DNA from: Zhengitettix transpicula
Taxonomy: Eukaryota; Arthropoda; Insecta; Orthoptera; Tetrigidae
Reading direction: 5' to 3'
DNA: 64,000 nt
NCBI GenBank assembly: GCA_037074705.1
Contig: CM073591.1
Coordinates: forward strand, 179,577,432 to 179,641,431
Shown: piece after piece, positions 50,201 to 62,200 of the stretch
How the letters are laid out: the number at the start of each line of letters is the position of its first letter
How positions within the stretch are numbered: position 1 is the stretch's first letter
Position numbers and translations under genes: made by a program
The notes under the pieces: model-generated
Told to the model about the DNA's origin: nothing
Database searches by the model: none
The model's input: only the letters and a program-made list of their open reading frames with translations

Positions 50201-53200
50201 TTGATAAAATAATATTATAAAGACAAATGAATGAATTTTCTCACATTAACTTATAGTTGTGCAATACATTAAAAAAATTGGAGTAGCCAGTTACAAGAAA
50301 AGAGACTGACCGAGGTATATTTATGTATAAGCTGATGAGTTTTGAACAAAAAATTAAAACAATATAAATTATAACGCATAAAATATCAGAATAAGTATTT
50401 GACATTTAATGTTCATGTGCTTCTAGTGGTAGCCTACTTGAATTACTGTAACATAATTTTGAAAATTATCCTCCAAAAGTAATCTAGAAAAAATTGTAGA
50501 GGTCAGGTCATCATTGTTATGGGTCAAATATTTTAATTGGAGGGAAAACTATCTAGTAGCAAATGCTGATGATAGGGTTTGAGAATATGTCATAATGCGG
50601 TAAGATAAAAAGTTGAAGTTCAGAGTAAGAAATATAATAACTAAGAACATATATTTCTCACTTTTTCAATTTGCTTTGAAACAACTATATGAATTAAAAA
50701 ATACATTTAAAATATTTTGGTGACAAACATTTTTTATTATCATCATTGTTGTTATCTAATTTATAAATTTGATAGATTCAAGTCTTTTAATTTATTAAAA
50801 CAATTTATTTACACATTTGAATTATTTCCCCAACAACTCCCCTTGCCAATAGAGTTCAATATTCTAATGGTTATATTCCATATTTCATTTACTTATTTCA
50901 GAATCAGGGCAGTTTATTTTATAAATCTACTGTTTCCATTAAATCCACTGAAAATTAAAATGCTGATATCTAGAGTGAATATTCTTTCTCTCTCTCTCTC
51001 TCTCTCTCTCTTACAAACTCAGAATGTCAGTGTACATTTCTTTTGTGTGTCTCTATTGCACTCTAAATGTAATAGAACCAATCAGTGACTGAATACAAGC
51101 AGGATCCCGAGTGGTATGAATAAGACTCAATGTTTAACGTCCTGCACAACCCAATGAATATTAACTTTAATAATTTTAAGTAACACCTTCCAAGTGCAAA
51201 TGCAAGCAAGCAAGGGAGTCTATCACGGTCATCAAATTTGTATAATTTGCATGTGTTAATAAAGCTTCCATTACTACATTTTAACTGTGTCTCCGTGGAT
51301 TTATTCTATCAGGTTATGGGCCCAGGACAGTTAAAACAGGAAGATTGAATGTGCTATTCCACTACTTCAGTGAAAATATTCCTGTGAGTGAACTTTCTGA
51401 CATTTTATTGATAAGCCTAAGTGTAAGTGACTTGACGATAAAACACATGGTGACCGATCGACGATTTTACCTCATCACATGAAACGAAGCTACTTGGGAA
51501 CGAAGGATCAGAAAGCTACAGTGAGTACTGAACAAACTAAAAACCGAAAATTTAGTGGAACAAGGCTTAGTGAATTTAACGATAACTGAAACTATAATGG
51601 CGACCGAAAATCCGACAGGCCCTTTTGCCCACCCGAAATTAGAGGGCAGAGAAAATTATACGAGTTGGTGCTTTGCCATGAAGATGTATCTTATCCGACG
51701 TGGCTATTGGAAAAGAATCGAACCGACCGGAGCAATGGTGGCCGATGACGAACGTGATGCAATTGCGTTGTCTTACATCGTCGAGGGTTGTAAACCACAG
51801 ATCTTCGATGATATATCCGATTGTACGACGGGACAACAGGCGTGGAACAAATTGGCGAAATTATTCCAGCCAACCGGAGCATCGCGGCTCGCCGACATCA
51901 TTCGTAAGCTCACCAAAACCAACTTGTCCGATTGCGAAAATATGACAGACTATATAAATCGAATGCTGAGTTGCGCCAGAGAATTACGGTCCTTGAAAGC
52001 TGAAATTTCGGACAGTGTGATTGCGTATATAATCCTGGCTGGACTGCCTTCCGAATATGATGCTCTTGTTATCGCTCTGACAAATTCCGGAAAGGACGTG
52101 ACGACCGACTTCATCCGTGAAAAATTGTTGGAGGATCGAAATGCGTTGAAAATCGCGCCAACGAAAAACGAGACGGCGCTGATGGCGAACCGATCGAATC
52201 AACGCAGGGGCAACGGACAAGGCAGAAGACGAGAACGCGGACGAGGATATGGCCAATCATTGAACGGCGGAAATGGTACGAATTACGAAAAACCCATTTC
52301 TCATACATGTTTTAATTGCATGAAACGAGGTCACAAAATGGCGAAATGTCCGGAGCCACCACGACACATGAGAGCGGCCATTGCGACGACGGCGGGGAAT
52401 GAAACGAAATCGACGAAATCACCCGACCAAGATGGCGGACTGCTCTTCCATGCATTGCTTGCTGACGGTACGCAAACAAATCAATGGTATGTTGATTCCG
52501 GGGCATCGCAACACATGACAGGAACGAAAAACCTGTTGACGAATTTTGTGGAGGAGACCCCACGACGCGTATTAACCGGAAAGGGCTGCCTCCAGACCGA
52601 AGGATATGGTGATCTGACGTTAGACATCAAGCGAGGTGACGAGAAAGCAACTGTGACGATTACGAAGGTGAACTATGTTCCGACGCTACCAGTAAATTTG
52701 CTATCGACGAAATGGTTAGCGACGAAGCATCGAGTTGAATCACATTTCACAGCCGAGCGAGTTTTCATGAAACGAGACGGACGAGTATTGCTGACGGGAA
52801 GCGGGTATGGTGACGATCTCTATACTCTCGACATGGCTTCTCCCAAACGAGCGATGATCAGAAAAACGACCGATTCGATCCAACTTTGGCACAAACGAAT
52901 GGGCCACCTTGGCATCGATAATCTTCGTAAAGTCAGGAAGATGGCTGATGGTATTGATTTCAACGACGGCGACATCGAATGCTCCAGTTGCATGAAAGGT
53001 AGACAAGCGAAACTTCCATTTCCGAAGCAGTCGACGAGACGCTCAACGGAGGTCCTGCAAATGATACATAGCGACTTATGCGGACCGATGGAATCTGCTT
53101 CATTTGGCGGCGCGAGATACCTTCTAGCGTTCACCGACGATATGACCCGTTTTACGCACACGTATTTTCTAAAAGAAAAATCCGAAGTAACGACGAAGTT

Positions 53201-56200
53201 CGAAGAGTATAAGGCAGTGGTAGAGAATCAAACCGGAAAGCGAATCAGAGTCCTACGCACCGACCGCGGAACCGAATATACGAATAGGACTTTGAGTGAA
53301 ATTCTCCGCCGAGCTGGCATCATTCACGAAACCAGCGCAGCCTACACCCCTGAGCAGAACGGCGTTGCGGAAAGGGTAAATCGAACTTTGTGCGAACGAG
53401 CACGATCAATGCTTCAAGACGCTAAACTTGACAAGCGATATTGGGCTGAAGCTGTACGAACCGCGACTTTATTGAAGAATGTTTCACCAACAAAGGCTTT
53501 GCAAGGCGTGACACCTTTTGAATTGTGGCACGGACGACGGCCGAATCTTGCAAACTTGAGAACCTTTGGATGTAAAGCTCACGTTTTGACACCGGCATCA
53601 CAACGATTTAAATGGGATCCAAAGAGCACAACCATGATGTTCGTAGGTTACAGTGCCAACAGTAAGGCCTATCGATTGACGAACCCTAGGACCCATTCTA
53701 CTGTCGAATCTCGCAATGTTGTTTTTCACGAAGGAACCATGTGGGCCGAACCGACGCACGAAACGAAACCACATGAAGAGAATTCAACTACTGCAGACTC
53801 CGACGACCCCGGATGCCGTACGCGAACCGAACCGATGCAAACCGCTGAGCACGATGACGACGGTGATAACAACGACGCCCCCGCAACCGAAGTTTTACGA
53901 CGTTCCGACCGAAATCGACAAGCGCCTGCAAACCTCGACGATTATCAGGTCTACGCTGCGTCCCATGATGAAAGCGATGATTACGACGATCTACATTGTG
54001 GAAGCGATGCATTTTTGACTGCTTTGGTTCATAAAGCGCAGTCTTCGCAGCCGACCGACCCGCAAAGCGAGCAGGAAGCTCTATCCCGCTCCGATAGAAC
54101 TTATTGGCAGGAGGCTATGATTGATGAATATGACGCGCATATTCGCAACGGAACTTGGGAAGAAACCGCCTTGCCACCTGGACGAAAAGCAATCGACTAC
54201 AGATGGATATTTCGTCTGAAGACCAAATCGGACGGTACGATTGATCGATATAAGGCCCGTTTGGTCGCGAAAGGATGTAGCCAGGTGCCTGGAACCGATT
54301 TCGACGAGACCTTCTCCCCAGTAATTCGATATTCCTCCCTCCGAGCTTTGATAGCATTTGCGACTTTGAACGACTATGATATCCAGCAGATGGATGCTGT
54401 GATGGCGTTCACTCAGAGCTCTCTCAAAGAAGACATCTACATGCGATTACCGGTTTTGCCCAACGACAGCGGAAAGGGAACTGGTAGTAGAGTCTGTCGT
54501 CTACGCAAAACCCTCTACGGTCTTAAGCAATCAGGTCGGGAATGGTATAAGTTGTTAGACCAGAGTTTTCGCTCGATGAGCATGATCAAATCGACGTTCG
54601 ACGAGTGCATCTATTTCAAGAAATTTAAAGATGACATTTTGATCATTGCGGTGTACGTTGACGACCTATTAATCTTTGCGAAGAAGCCAGATACGATGAC
54701 GAGTACGAAGCAACGGCTAAGTAAGATGTTTAAAATGAAGGATCTTGGGCAAGTAGGTACCATCTTAGGTATCGAAATTCGACGAAATTTGCAAGAAGGG
54801 ACGACGACACTGAACCAGCGACAGTACATTAACAGTGTCTTGAAACGGTACAATATGCATGACTGCAACCCTTCCTGTACGCCCAGCGACGGAAAGCCGT
54901 TACTACCGACAACGCCAACAGACGAAAGGCAGCGAGACGTAAAGAATTTACCGTACCAATCGCTTGTAGGAAGTCTCCTTTACGCAGCCTTGGCGACCAG
55001 ACCGGACATTGCCCACATTGTAGGAGAATTGGCGAAATTCTGTGGCAATTACTCGAACGAACACTGGTCTTCTGCGAAACGTGTCTTGCGTTATTTAAAG
55101 GGAACAGCGGACGCGACGCTGACCTACTCACGAAATGGCAACTCGAAAGTCGAAGGTTTCTGTGATGCAAGCTTTGCGGATTGCCCGACAACGAGACGAT
55201 CAACGACAGGATTCGTATTCCTGCTTGCCGGAGGAGCCATAACTTGGAACAGCCGACGACAACCGACCGTGGCCGCCTCAACAACCGAGGCTGAATATAT
55301 GGCTTTATCGAACGCAACGAAAGAAGCAATTTGGCTAAGGAAGTTCAATCATGAGTTCCTTCGATCGACCGAGCCAATTTTGCTGCGCTCCGACAACAAG
55401 GGTGCTGTGGACTTAACGAAGAATAACGTGTTCCACAACCGTACGAAGCACATCGATGTGCGGCACCGCATTTGCCGAGAGGCAATTGCGCAACAGCAGA
55501 TCCGTGTCGAACAGATCTCTACGAAACTGATGACAGCCGACTCGCTTACGAAGAGCGTTCCCCGCGAGAAATTCGAATGGTGCCGACAACATTTTGGCCT
55601 GACGACTTGACGGACGGCGTCAGTCCCGGGGGAGTGATGGAATCGATGTATTTTATTTAGCCGATGTATCGATCTTTTGTACCCACAATCCCTTTCACTT
55701 CCTCTCTGTCCGAACTTGTTTCCCGTTGCATGTGTTAATAAAGCTTCCATTACTACATTTTAACTGTGTCTCCGTGGATTTATTCTATCAAAGCTCCACA
55801 AATACTCTTAAATGTGGTGAGAAATTTCAACCAAATGTGATAAATGTATTACTTATAATCCAGAACAAACTTTGTAAGTGATAGCCACAATAAGAATTAC
55901 TATACTGAGAGCTTTTGAGATCTCTGAGAGGAATAGTGCCTCCCTTTCCTTTTAAATAAATGCGGTTTGAAATCAACTATACTGAATTTCTAAAAATTGA
56001 ATTTATGGGTTTATACTGTTTGAAACATAGGATAATGCTTTCACCCACTAATAATCCACCCACTAATAATCTCTTAGGCCTAGTACATGCGTGTATATGA
56101 AGTCATGCAATTTTGTATCTAGACAATGTCTATAGACAACTGCATGAGAAATTCTTGTATATAGTAACACTTTCAGAACTTAATTGCAGAACACAAGTTT

Positions 56201-59200
56201 GTACTAGGCCTTATACAATATATAATGGAACACCTGACAATTTCTTCACTAAATATTTCAGCACCATTGTCAACAAATTTCAATACCAGCGAACACATGT
56301 TATATGAAAACCGGGGTGTTGGGGACACTGTGGTAAGACAACCATAGCACTCATAAGAGAAGGCTGGTGATGAGTAATTTAAAAATCATTAAAAAATTTG
56401 CCAGATTAATGTCTAATCAATAGTTTGAGGAATTGCAAGTGATACCCCCTATACTGTTTAAGATCAATTTCATCCCATGTTCTTATAGGTTGGGGTAGGA
56501 GGGGATTAATATAAAATATCTGAAATGGTGGATATAGGACATAAATTAATAGTTTAAGGAGGATCTAAGTTGAGCAGTGGAACTCACCATGGTGGCTATG
56601 TAGAAATTGAGCCTCAATCAGGATTGGGAGGGGTAAGTACTGTTGATAAATAAAGTGTTGAAACATGCCACTATTAATGTCAAATACATATTTTTCTGGG
56701 TGGCTTAGATTTACAGTAATACTAGTGATGATGGTTACGCCCTTTTCAGCTCCTTCAGCATTTATGTGTTGAGGGTGTGAATGGGTTAATACTTAAATGT
56801 CCAAAATGACTGAGATTTGTATAAATTCCATTGTTTTTGGGACCATTATGGATGATTGGTAAAGTTCAGAATTTATTTTAGTTAAATATCACCTTCCATA
56901 AGCTTTGTTTAGGAACCGGGAGAGGGAAGGGGATAATAATTATGTGTACAAAATGTAAATAATTTGTGTCCAATTCATTGCTTTTGGAGTAGAATAGTGA
57001 CATACACAAAGACAGTGTATTTAGAGGGAAAAGGGGTTAAGAAACAGGAAAATGGTAAATAATGATCCACATTAGTGTCCAATCCATTGTTTTTGACATT
57101 GCTGAGATGAACAAACTCTGTAGAATTAAGTCATCCTTACTACTCATAAGGGTGGGAATGGAATTAAAAATATTGCAGAAACTACCAATATTAGTGTAAA
57201 AAATGTTTTTTGCATTGCTGAGATAAAATATGTCATTCTTGATGTAGATAAAGTTAAATTTCAATACTAAATGGGAATGGTTGATATCTGTTGGAGAAAG
57301 TCGAATGTATTTGCTTTGTTAATAGTCATTTACTCTTTGACGCGACAGCTTTATGTGTTTTGACGCTTGGAGGTTAGTTATGTTCTGTTCTCTGTTCCGC
57401 ACTTGTTTTTCCTTAATAGGTTATGTGCAGAGTCACGCTTCCACTGCGCGTACTCGTAGTTAATTGCCGATAATTGTAGATTTTTTAATTATCGGTGGGT
57501 GAAGTGTTCAGTTACAAGTTTATTTGGATTCTGTAGACGGAGAACACTTTTGGTTCATTCATCGTTTGTATTTCGGGCAGCTAACCATGTCTGATAGTCA
57601 CGAAAACGAACACATCGCCGGAAGGAGCTACACAATCGTCTGCACAAATTAGCTGGCCGCGGGAAAACTACACAGCGGCATCAATCATATCTGTGTCTGT
57701 GACGGCAGAGCTGATGGTTCACATACGTCGTATGAGGTAGGCTGTGGAGATGTGGACAACGCTGCATTCTGTCTATGAACAGAGTCTCGTCGCCTCGATC
57801 TTCTAATGGACGAATTTTTTGATAAAGGACGCGAGCCAGAGAAGACTATAGATACTTTTGTATCAGAAATGGCCAACCTGTTCCCCGATGTAAACGAGGA
57901 ACTTGTAAAGGTTAAGTCTGCAGCATTGCCAGAGCGGGTTTTGCATCATCGAATTCTGCGAAATGCCGGTGACGAGTGTAAATTCGTCAGAACAGTCTGG
58001 TCAACGTTGAAAGACACCGATCGAAAACGCCAATGTTGTTGGAACATATACAGTCGATGGAGCACGATAATTTGGCTGACAGTGTGTCTCCTGCACAAGG
58101 TGCTTTTGTCATTCGTAAGCACAAGTCTAGATCGTCATTCAAGAATGGGAATGATAAAGTGAGCTGTTATTTCTGTGGAGGAATCACTTTAAATCCGATT
58201 GCCCACGGAAATTCTTTATATGTGGCGAAAACCACCTGAAACGGGACTGTCCAAAAAGTCAAACAGTTCTAAACACTTCCACAAGAGAGAAAACAAAGTC
58301 GGATGGAATAGAAAGTCGGGCGTTCAAAGCAAGACCAAAGATTCAGTGAAAGTGACAAACGGGTGTGTGATTCGGGAGCTAGTGATCACATGACAGCAAA
58401 TAAAGACTACTTTGTGGAGTATACTAAATTCGCGGTTCGTGGCTCAATTACGGTCGCCAATAAACAAACTTTAAGTGTTTACGGTGTTGGGAAAGTGGCA
58501 GTATCATTATTGGTCAATGGTATGATGGCACTCTTAACGGAGTCTTGTTCCTACAATTTCCTATCACTTATTTTCCGAACATCGAGCTACCGAAAGAAAC
58601 ATGTATTCTATCACTACTAAACATAAGAAATTGATTAAACGCGGTGAAGAAGTAATGGCTGTAGCGAAGTGGAAGGATGGCTTGTAATGGTTGGAAATGC
58701 AAGTAAAAGTTCCCAGAGTGCCAGTAACTACCTGGTCAAAACTTCTGCAGAAAAATTGCAGTTGTGGCACGAGCGATTTGGTCACCAGGACAAGAGACAC
58801 GTACGTAGGCTCATCGATTGCCGTTCAAAAAGCGAACGGATCGAGCAACTGCAGTTGGTGAAGTTATTAACGCTGATGTGAACGGTCCTGTGTCCGTATG
58901 CACACAAGAAAAACACCGCTTCTTTGTATGCTTCAAAGACGGTCATAGCAAATTCAGACGCCTGTTCCTAATCCGAAGAAAATGTGAAGTAGTCTCGCAG
59001 ATTTTCTGAAGGAAGCCGAAGTTGCAGGACATCCTGTTAAGACTGTACGTGGCGATTGCGGAGGCGAATTTGATAACCAGTGCATTCGCAAGAAGTTGGC
59101 AGCACTGGGCATCGAGCTGCGAATCACGGCACCATATTCCCCCCAACAGAATGGTGCTGCAGACCAAGAAAATCGGCATCTTGTTGAACTGACTAGGTCT

Positions 59201-62200
59201 ATGATGTCGACAACAGATCTTCTTAAGTGTATACATGTGAAACGGCAGTGTATATACTAAACAGAACAGGTAAAACCCCTGTCGTCATGAAATCGCCGTA
59301 CGAACTTTGGTCTGGAAAATCATTCAAGTCGGTTGATCATTTGCGTGTGTTTGGTACGGAATGCTATGTATATGTACCTAAGAATTTCGCATAAAGTTTG
59401 ATCCGAAAAGCGGCATATGGCGTTTTGTCGGGTATCAAAATGAAAAAGACGGCTATTGTGTATGAGTGTCATCTAAAGGAAAAGTTATAAATACATGATT
59501 TGCAATTCAAGAAAGAAAAGTTGTGCACAAAATCTCTTAAAGCAGTTCCGAGCTGCGATGACAATTCCAATCGTTAGGACAGTGCATCACGCTCTGTACC
59601 AAAGAGGGAATGTTTTGTTCCGGAGAGCGTTGATCTTGATTTTTAAATGTTCTCGATGTATAAGTTGTGACTTGTCCAGAGACACCGAACCAAGCGGTAA
59701 TAAGCAAGATAACGAAGTCGATGCTTTTCGACGGACTACTCGCGAACGCCCGGGCACCGGATTGGCAGACTTCAGGTGATTTTGAGATCGGATTCAAGAA
59801 TAAAACAGCTCTAGCTGCTGTTATGATGTCGGCTGAGAACGGAGATCCTCCTACAAAATTTGCTGATGCCTTGGCGATGCCGGATTTCACGCAATGGTAT
59901 GAAGCAATGAAGGAAGAGATGCAGACCTTCAAAGATATGCAGGCATGGGATTTGGTTGCCAAAAGGCGGGCGTGTGATCGTTGGGTGCTACGTATGAAAC
60001 TAAATGCTGACGGTTCTGTTGACAGGTATAGAGCTCGCCTTATTGCAAAAGGTTTTCCTCAGAAAGCTGGCATAGACTTTGACGAAACCTTCAGTCCTGT
60101 GGCACGCTACGACACAGTGCGTACAGTGTTGGCAATGGCGGCCAGTGAGAAAGCAGTTTGATGTCAAAACGGCTTTCCTGTATGGCAACATAAAGGAAGA
60201 AATATATATGAAACAGCAGGACGGGTTTGACGATGGTAGTGGCCGTGTGTGTAAGCTGCTTAGAAGCTTATATGGACTTAAGCAGTCACCACGATGTTGG
60301 AATTCAAGGTTTGATTAATTTATGTTATAGAATGGTTTTGTTGCAAGCAAAGCAGATCCATGCTTCTATATATGTAATAACGAAGGTAAGAAACTGATAG
60401 TAGCTATTTATGTGGATGACGTTCTGATTGCCGGAAGCGACGCGACTGATGTCGACGTCTTTGTAAATATGTTGAAGACCGAATTTTGCATAACAGTTGG
60501 GTCATTGGACTGTTTTCTAGGAATACAAATACAGTCTCATCTAGACGGAATATTTATGAGTTCAAGAATGCTAACACGCTTCAATATGGATAAGTCAAAT
60601 TCTGTTACCACTCCCCATCTGCGGATATAATACGAAGTTATGTGAAGAATCGGTCCCTTTTCAAGCTGCTTAATGTACTTGCCCTGTACTACTAGACCTG
60701 ATATGGCGTTTTCGGTATCAAAGTCTGCAAGAGTTTTGGATAAACCAACACACTCAGATTGGTCGGACGTGAAGCGTATAATGAGATACTTAAGAGGTAC
60801 AACATCGTACGGAATTCTTTTCAAACGCGAAAGCAACCTGGTACTGGAGGCGTTCACCGACGCGGACTTCGTTGGCGACGTGAGGTCGAGGCGTTCCATC
60901 AACGGAGGTGCTGTTTCCAGGTCGAGCCAGCTGCAGAAGTCTGTGGCATCCAAACCTCTCTGAGTCATATAGACCTATAAGCTTACTACCTGTTACCTCT
61001 AAACTATTTGAAAGACTGTTACTCAAAAGGCTAATCCGTAACATAGAAGACAAACATTCATTCCTATCACCAATTCGGCTACAGGGCTGCACACTGTACT
61101 ATAGAACAGGTTCACCGTGTGGTGGACGTTATTAACGCATCCTTCGAGGCAAAAAAGTACTGTAGTGCAGTATTTATCGACGTCAGTCAAGCATTTGATA
61201 AAGTTTGGCACAAAGGGCTACTATATAAGCTAAAGAAGTGGCTACCAGACAACCTCTACCTCATATTAAAATCATATTTGCATGGCAGACTATTCCAAGT
61301 AAAGTACGAAGATGCACTAACCGACCTCAACTCTATAAATTCTGGAGTGCCCCAAGGCAGCGTCCTGGGGCCGATCTTATATCTACTCTACACAGCTGAC
61401 CTACCAACATGCGAAAGAGCTACAAAAGCTACATATGCAGATGATACTGTGATATTAGTCTCAGAGGATGATCCAGTCAGTGCATCCATGCAGCTACAAA
61501 ATAACCTCAATAACATCCACGATTGGCTAAAATTATGGCGCACAAAAATAAATGAAACAAAATCGGTACACGTCACTTTTACCCAACGACGGGGAATATG
61601 CCCACCAATAATACTCAATGGACAGCCGGTACCACAGTCTGACTCAGCAAAATACCTGGGAATGCGTTTCGACAAGGGCCTCACATGGAAGACTCGCATA
61701 TGGAAGAAAATACTACAATTAAACATAAAACTCAGCACACATCTTTGGCTACTGGGTAGAATATCAAAACTTTCCCTCGATAACAAATTCCTAATATACA
61801 ACACCATCTTCAAACCCGTCTGGATGTATGGTATCCAGCTATGGGGAGCGGCATCATCCACCAACATAGCAATAATCGAAAGATTTCAGTCGAAAATGCT
61901 TCGAACAATCACCAACGCACCATATTACATAACGAATGCAGACATACATAGTGACCTAAAAGTGAAATCAGTGAAAAGTGAAATTGTAAAAAACAGTGTA
62001 AGATACATAAAAAAAAAACTAGAGTTACACCCCAACCAACTTGCAAATAACCTACTAGACAGTAGTAAACACAACCGCATGCTTAAAAGAAACTACACTC
62101 TGGACCTGCCCTGCAGCTTCTACCTGGGAACACTAACTGGAAATAACCTAAATAGTAACAACACCCAAATTGCAACAGAAGACGTATTATTGTATGCGTC

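Larger units (their letters stand above)
51247..55790 (+). mobile_element. Copia-type LTR retrotransposon 1 (5' LTR truncated)
   Basis: Order: partial LTR, primer-binding site, Gag-Pol, purine tract 'cccgggggag' at 55625-55634, full 3' LTR. No clear 5-bp target duplication is visible because the 5' LTR start is lost. The ORF is intact and the overlapping LTR parts match exactly, so the insertion appears recent. Loss of the 5' promoter half probably makes this copy transcriptionally crippled. Confidence 0.9.
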
